A stretch of 9,465 nucleotides of DNA from Opitutia bacterium (GTDB lineage Bacteria; Verrucomicrobiota; Verrucomicrobiia; Opitutales; Coraliomargaritaceae): contig JABJQI010000191.1 in NCBI GenBank assembly GCA_018663485.1, positions 1 to 9,465 of the forward strand. The letters run 5' to 3'. A program made the translations under genes and the position numbers. The notes beneath the pieces are model-generated. The model searched no databases, had not been told where the DNA came from, and saw only the letters and a list, made by a program, of their open reading frames with translations. Below are positions 7,884 to 9,465 of this stretch, piece after piece; positions within the stretch are counted from its first letter, which is position 1; each line of letters begins with the position of its first letter.

Positions 7884-8792
7884 TTATTTGGGCAGGAAGA
7901 AACGTTGCTGTTTTTCGCTAACTGGCAAGCCGACTTTTTCCATTGCTTTCAACATATCTTCCCAAGCCATGCGTTTAGTCTTCATAGTATCATTGAAGAG
8001 CAAGTACGAGGGTTGGAAAGTGAAGATGAGCGGGATATTTTCGAAAGTCTGCCAAGTACCACGGATTGCGGCCATCTTACGATTGCGATCTGAACCTAAC
8101 AATCCGAGTACAGTTGCATTGCCGAGCCCAATGATGACTTTCGGCTGCACTATTTGGAGTTGAGCTTTCAAGTAAGGCAGGCAAAATTCCATTTCATCCT
8201 GAGTGGGTGGGCGGTTGCCGTAGGGCTTGTCGTGTTCCGGCCGCCATTTTAGTAGGCTAGTCATGTAAACCGTTTCGCGCGAGAGACCCATTGCGCTTAA
8301 TATTTTGGTTAACAGCTCACCGGACTTTCCTTGGAACGGACTGCCCACTACTGCGTCTTCCTCGCTAGGGGCTTCGCCACAATAAAATATATCGGCAGTG
8401 AGGGCACCTTCGCCAAAGACGATTTTTTCATCCTGTCGCAGCCGTTCCTTGCATACCGGTGAGTTCTCCACCTGATGTTGGAGCCATTGCATTTGAGTCG
8501 CTGCATTGCCTTCCGGCAGTTCGACCGTTTGGGCATCGGGGAGTCGCGTGGTTGAGGACGCAGATTTTTTACGTGACGCTACCTTCTTTGTCGCTGGTGC
8601 GCTTGGCTTATGGCCGGAGTTCATTGCGGCTTGTAGGTCAATGGCTGGTACGGGCGGCACGATCGGCTGTGCCGCTGGAGCCGCAACCGGTGATAGTAAT
8701 GCCATTGTGCTGTCTTCGATGAAGACACGATCCAACCCTTCAAGCTGTAAGCGCTTGAGTTCCTCATAGATTGGATCGAGATCTGTAGACAT
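7884..8792 (-). CDS. Uracil-DNA glycosylase superfamily protein (family 4-like), atypical motifs
   Basis: Family 4 enzymes remove uracil from DNA in base excision repair and carry a 4Fe-4S cluster. From ATG 8792 the protein has 302 residues: an N-terminal helix (MSTDLDPIYEELKRL), an Ala/Pro/Lys-rich linker (about 35-95), then the UDG fold. Motif 1 is GEAPSEEDAVVGSPFQGKSG (139-158), close to the family GEAPGxxEDxxGxPFxGxxG. YMTSLLKWRP (176-185) matches the usual YITNxxKCRPP but has Trp183 in place of the cluster cysteine. The N-terminal CxxC pair is reduced to C114, while C204 (EFCLPYL) is kept. Motif 2, normally HPSYLL, reads QPSYLL (Q260). Two of four cluster ligands and the motif-2 His therefore seem lost. 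GTG 8819 is an alternative start adding nine residues, but MSTDLDPIYEEL fits the family better. The gene is convergent with clpC. Superfamily is secure; glycosylase activity is doubtful. Confidence 0.82.
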   Translation of the reverse strand: MSTDLDPIYEELKRLQLEGLDRVFIEDSTMALLSPVAAPAAQPIVPPVPAIDLQAAMNSGHKPSAPATKKVASRKKSASSTTRLPDAQTVELPEGNAATQMQWLQHQVENSPVCKERLRQDEKIVFGEGALTADIFYCGEAPSEEDAVVGSPFQGKSGELLTKILSAMGLSRETVYMTSLLKWRPEHDKPYGNRPPTQDEMEFCLPYLKAQLQIVQPKVIIGLGNATVLGLLGSDRNRKMAAIRGTWQTFENIPLIFTFQPSYLLFNDTMKTKRMAWEDMLKAMEKVGLPVSEKQQRFFLPK

Positions 8793-8825
8793 AGCACTAA
8801 ATCTTGACCAAGTAGCCACGAGCGT

Positions 8826-8873
8826 CCAGCTACTTTTCTGCTGGAAGTCGAATTACGTATTTGCGCGCGTAAT
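8826..8873. other. Two inverted repeats between the membrane-protein gene and the UDG gene
   Basis: Within the 93-bp gap, CCAGC (8826-8830) pairs with GCTGG (8840-8844), and ATTACG (8852-8857) pairs with CGTAAT (8868-8873) across a GC-rich 10-nt loop. Neither is followed by a U-run on the minus transcript, so they are not clear terminators. They could be operators, leader structures or chance. Confidence 0.25.
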
Positions 8874-8885
8874 CAGTGCAATCGA

Positions 8886-9449
8886 TTAACGGCAACTCGC
8901 TTGTTGGCGTGTTTGCTTCGGACGGATCATTTGAACTACAACTGGGAGGACTGACAGCGCGAGGATCAAAAAAGCGAACAGAATTAGGCTTTCAACCGCA
9001 CTCTGCACAAACAGAATTCCAGCTCCGATTAACCAAGCACCACCGCTGAGTATGTCGCTTAGAGTCTTATTAAATCGACTTTGAGCCAGATAGCTAGCGC
9101 CAAGAAAGAATGCCAGTAGGGATGGAATACTATACGAATCAATAGCTTGTGCATTGAACACCACGACAATCGTGATGAGCATTGCAATTGCAGATGTACC
9201 CCATGTGAGTAAGTTGCGCTGCAGGCTTTGTTGGAAACCACTTTTTGAGGCCTTTATTCGCAAAAAAACGAATGTAGCAACTGCTGCCATGGAGAGTGTG
9301 AGGGTCCATATGTAAAGGGCTGAATTAATTGGCACTGCATAAACTTGAACGAAGTATTCCAGTGTAAAGCATTTTGCGAAGATCAGCCCCCATAAAATGA
9401 CAATTAGCGAGTTGTTGTTGTGAGTAGTGGTGTGTGCGGATACATTCAT
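8886..9449 (-). CDS. Six-helix integral membrane protein of unknown function
   Basis: I do not recognise a family. The 187-residue product starts with a polar, His/Asn/Thr-rich stretch (1-13) and ends with a basic polar tail (176-187, RPKQTRQQASCR). Between them are about six hydrophobic segments, at roughly 14-37, 43-64, 80-99, 107-121, 135-151 and 153-174, with a charged, Lys/Arg-rich loop at 65-79. This fits a small polytopic inner-membrane protein with no soluble domain, no cleavable signal peptide and no visible catalytic motif. The start ATG at 9449 is preceded by an A/T-rich stretch with no Shine-Dalgarno. It lies upstream of the UDG gene on the same strand with a 93-bp gap, so co-transcription is possible but not shown. 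The regular hydrophobic pattern makes a real gene likely. Confidence 0.65.
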   Translation of the reverse strand: MNVSAHTTTHNNNSLIVILWGLIFAKCFTLEYFVQVYAVPINSALYIWTLTLSMAAVATFVFLRIKASKSGFQQSLQRNLLTWGTSAIAMLITIVVVFNAQAIDSYSIPSLLAFFLGASYLAQSRFNKTLSDILSGGAWLIGAGILFVQSAVESLILFAFLILALSVLPVVVQMIRPKQTRQQASCR

Positions 9450-9465
9450 AATTTTTTATTTTAAA

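Noticed and set aside
7869..8163. Plus-strand ORFs downstream of clpC
   Set aside because: They are antisense to the UDG gene, which carries recognisable UDG motifs, and the first overlaps the terminator region.

Overview
The window looks like chromosomal DNA from a Gram-negative-like bacterium of the PVC group, most likely a Verrucomicrobiota member of Opitutae/Puniceicoccales type. This is inferred from the mix of protein families, from mcsA-mcsB-clpC occurring without a ctsR gene, from roughly balanced GC, and from the near absence of Shine-Dalgarno sequences. No rRNA or other phylogenetic marker gene is present, so the assignment is tentative.

Layout. Positions 1-685 (minus strand) hold the N-terminal 228 codons of arginyl-tRNA synthetase (argS), which runs off the left edge. 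A 219-bp divergent intergenic region with several inverted repeats separates it from a plus-strand thymidine/pyrimidine-nucleoside phosphorylase homologue (905-2239) that ends at a hairpin terminator. A gap of about 420 bp with promoter-like elements and a possible 14-codon leader ORF precedes an ilvE-type branched-chain aminotransferase (2664-3530). Then come mcsA (3712-4221), mcsB (4218-5300, overlapping mcsA by 4 bp) and clpC (5328-7811), followed by a GNRA-loop hairpin that can terminate transcription from both sides. On the minus strand, converging on clpC, are a family-4-like uracil-DNA glycosylase (7884-8792) and, upstream of it, an unrecognised six-helix membrane protein (8886-9449).

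How the genes work together. mcsA-mcsB-clpC form one functional unit. McsB is a protein-arginine kinase, McsA its zinc-finger activator, and ClpC the Hsp100 unfoldase that takes phospho-arginine-marked proteins to ClpP. The key sequence elements are present, including two GTEH motifs in the ClpC N-domain where phospho-arginine binds in the Bacillus protein. In Firmicutes the repressor CtsR heads this operon and is an McsB target. No ctsR is seen here, so control must differ. The other genes are metabolic or repair genes with no evident link to this unit.

The most unusual points are two otherwise intact enzymes with altered conserved residues. The phosphorylase has lost the family signature and several phosphate- and pyrimidine-contact residues. 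The UDG homologue lacks two of the four Fe-S cysteines and has Gln in place of the motif-2 His. I found no mobile element, CRISPR array, tRNA or rRNA.
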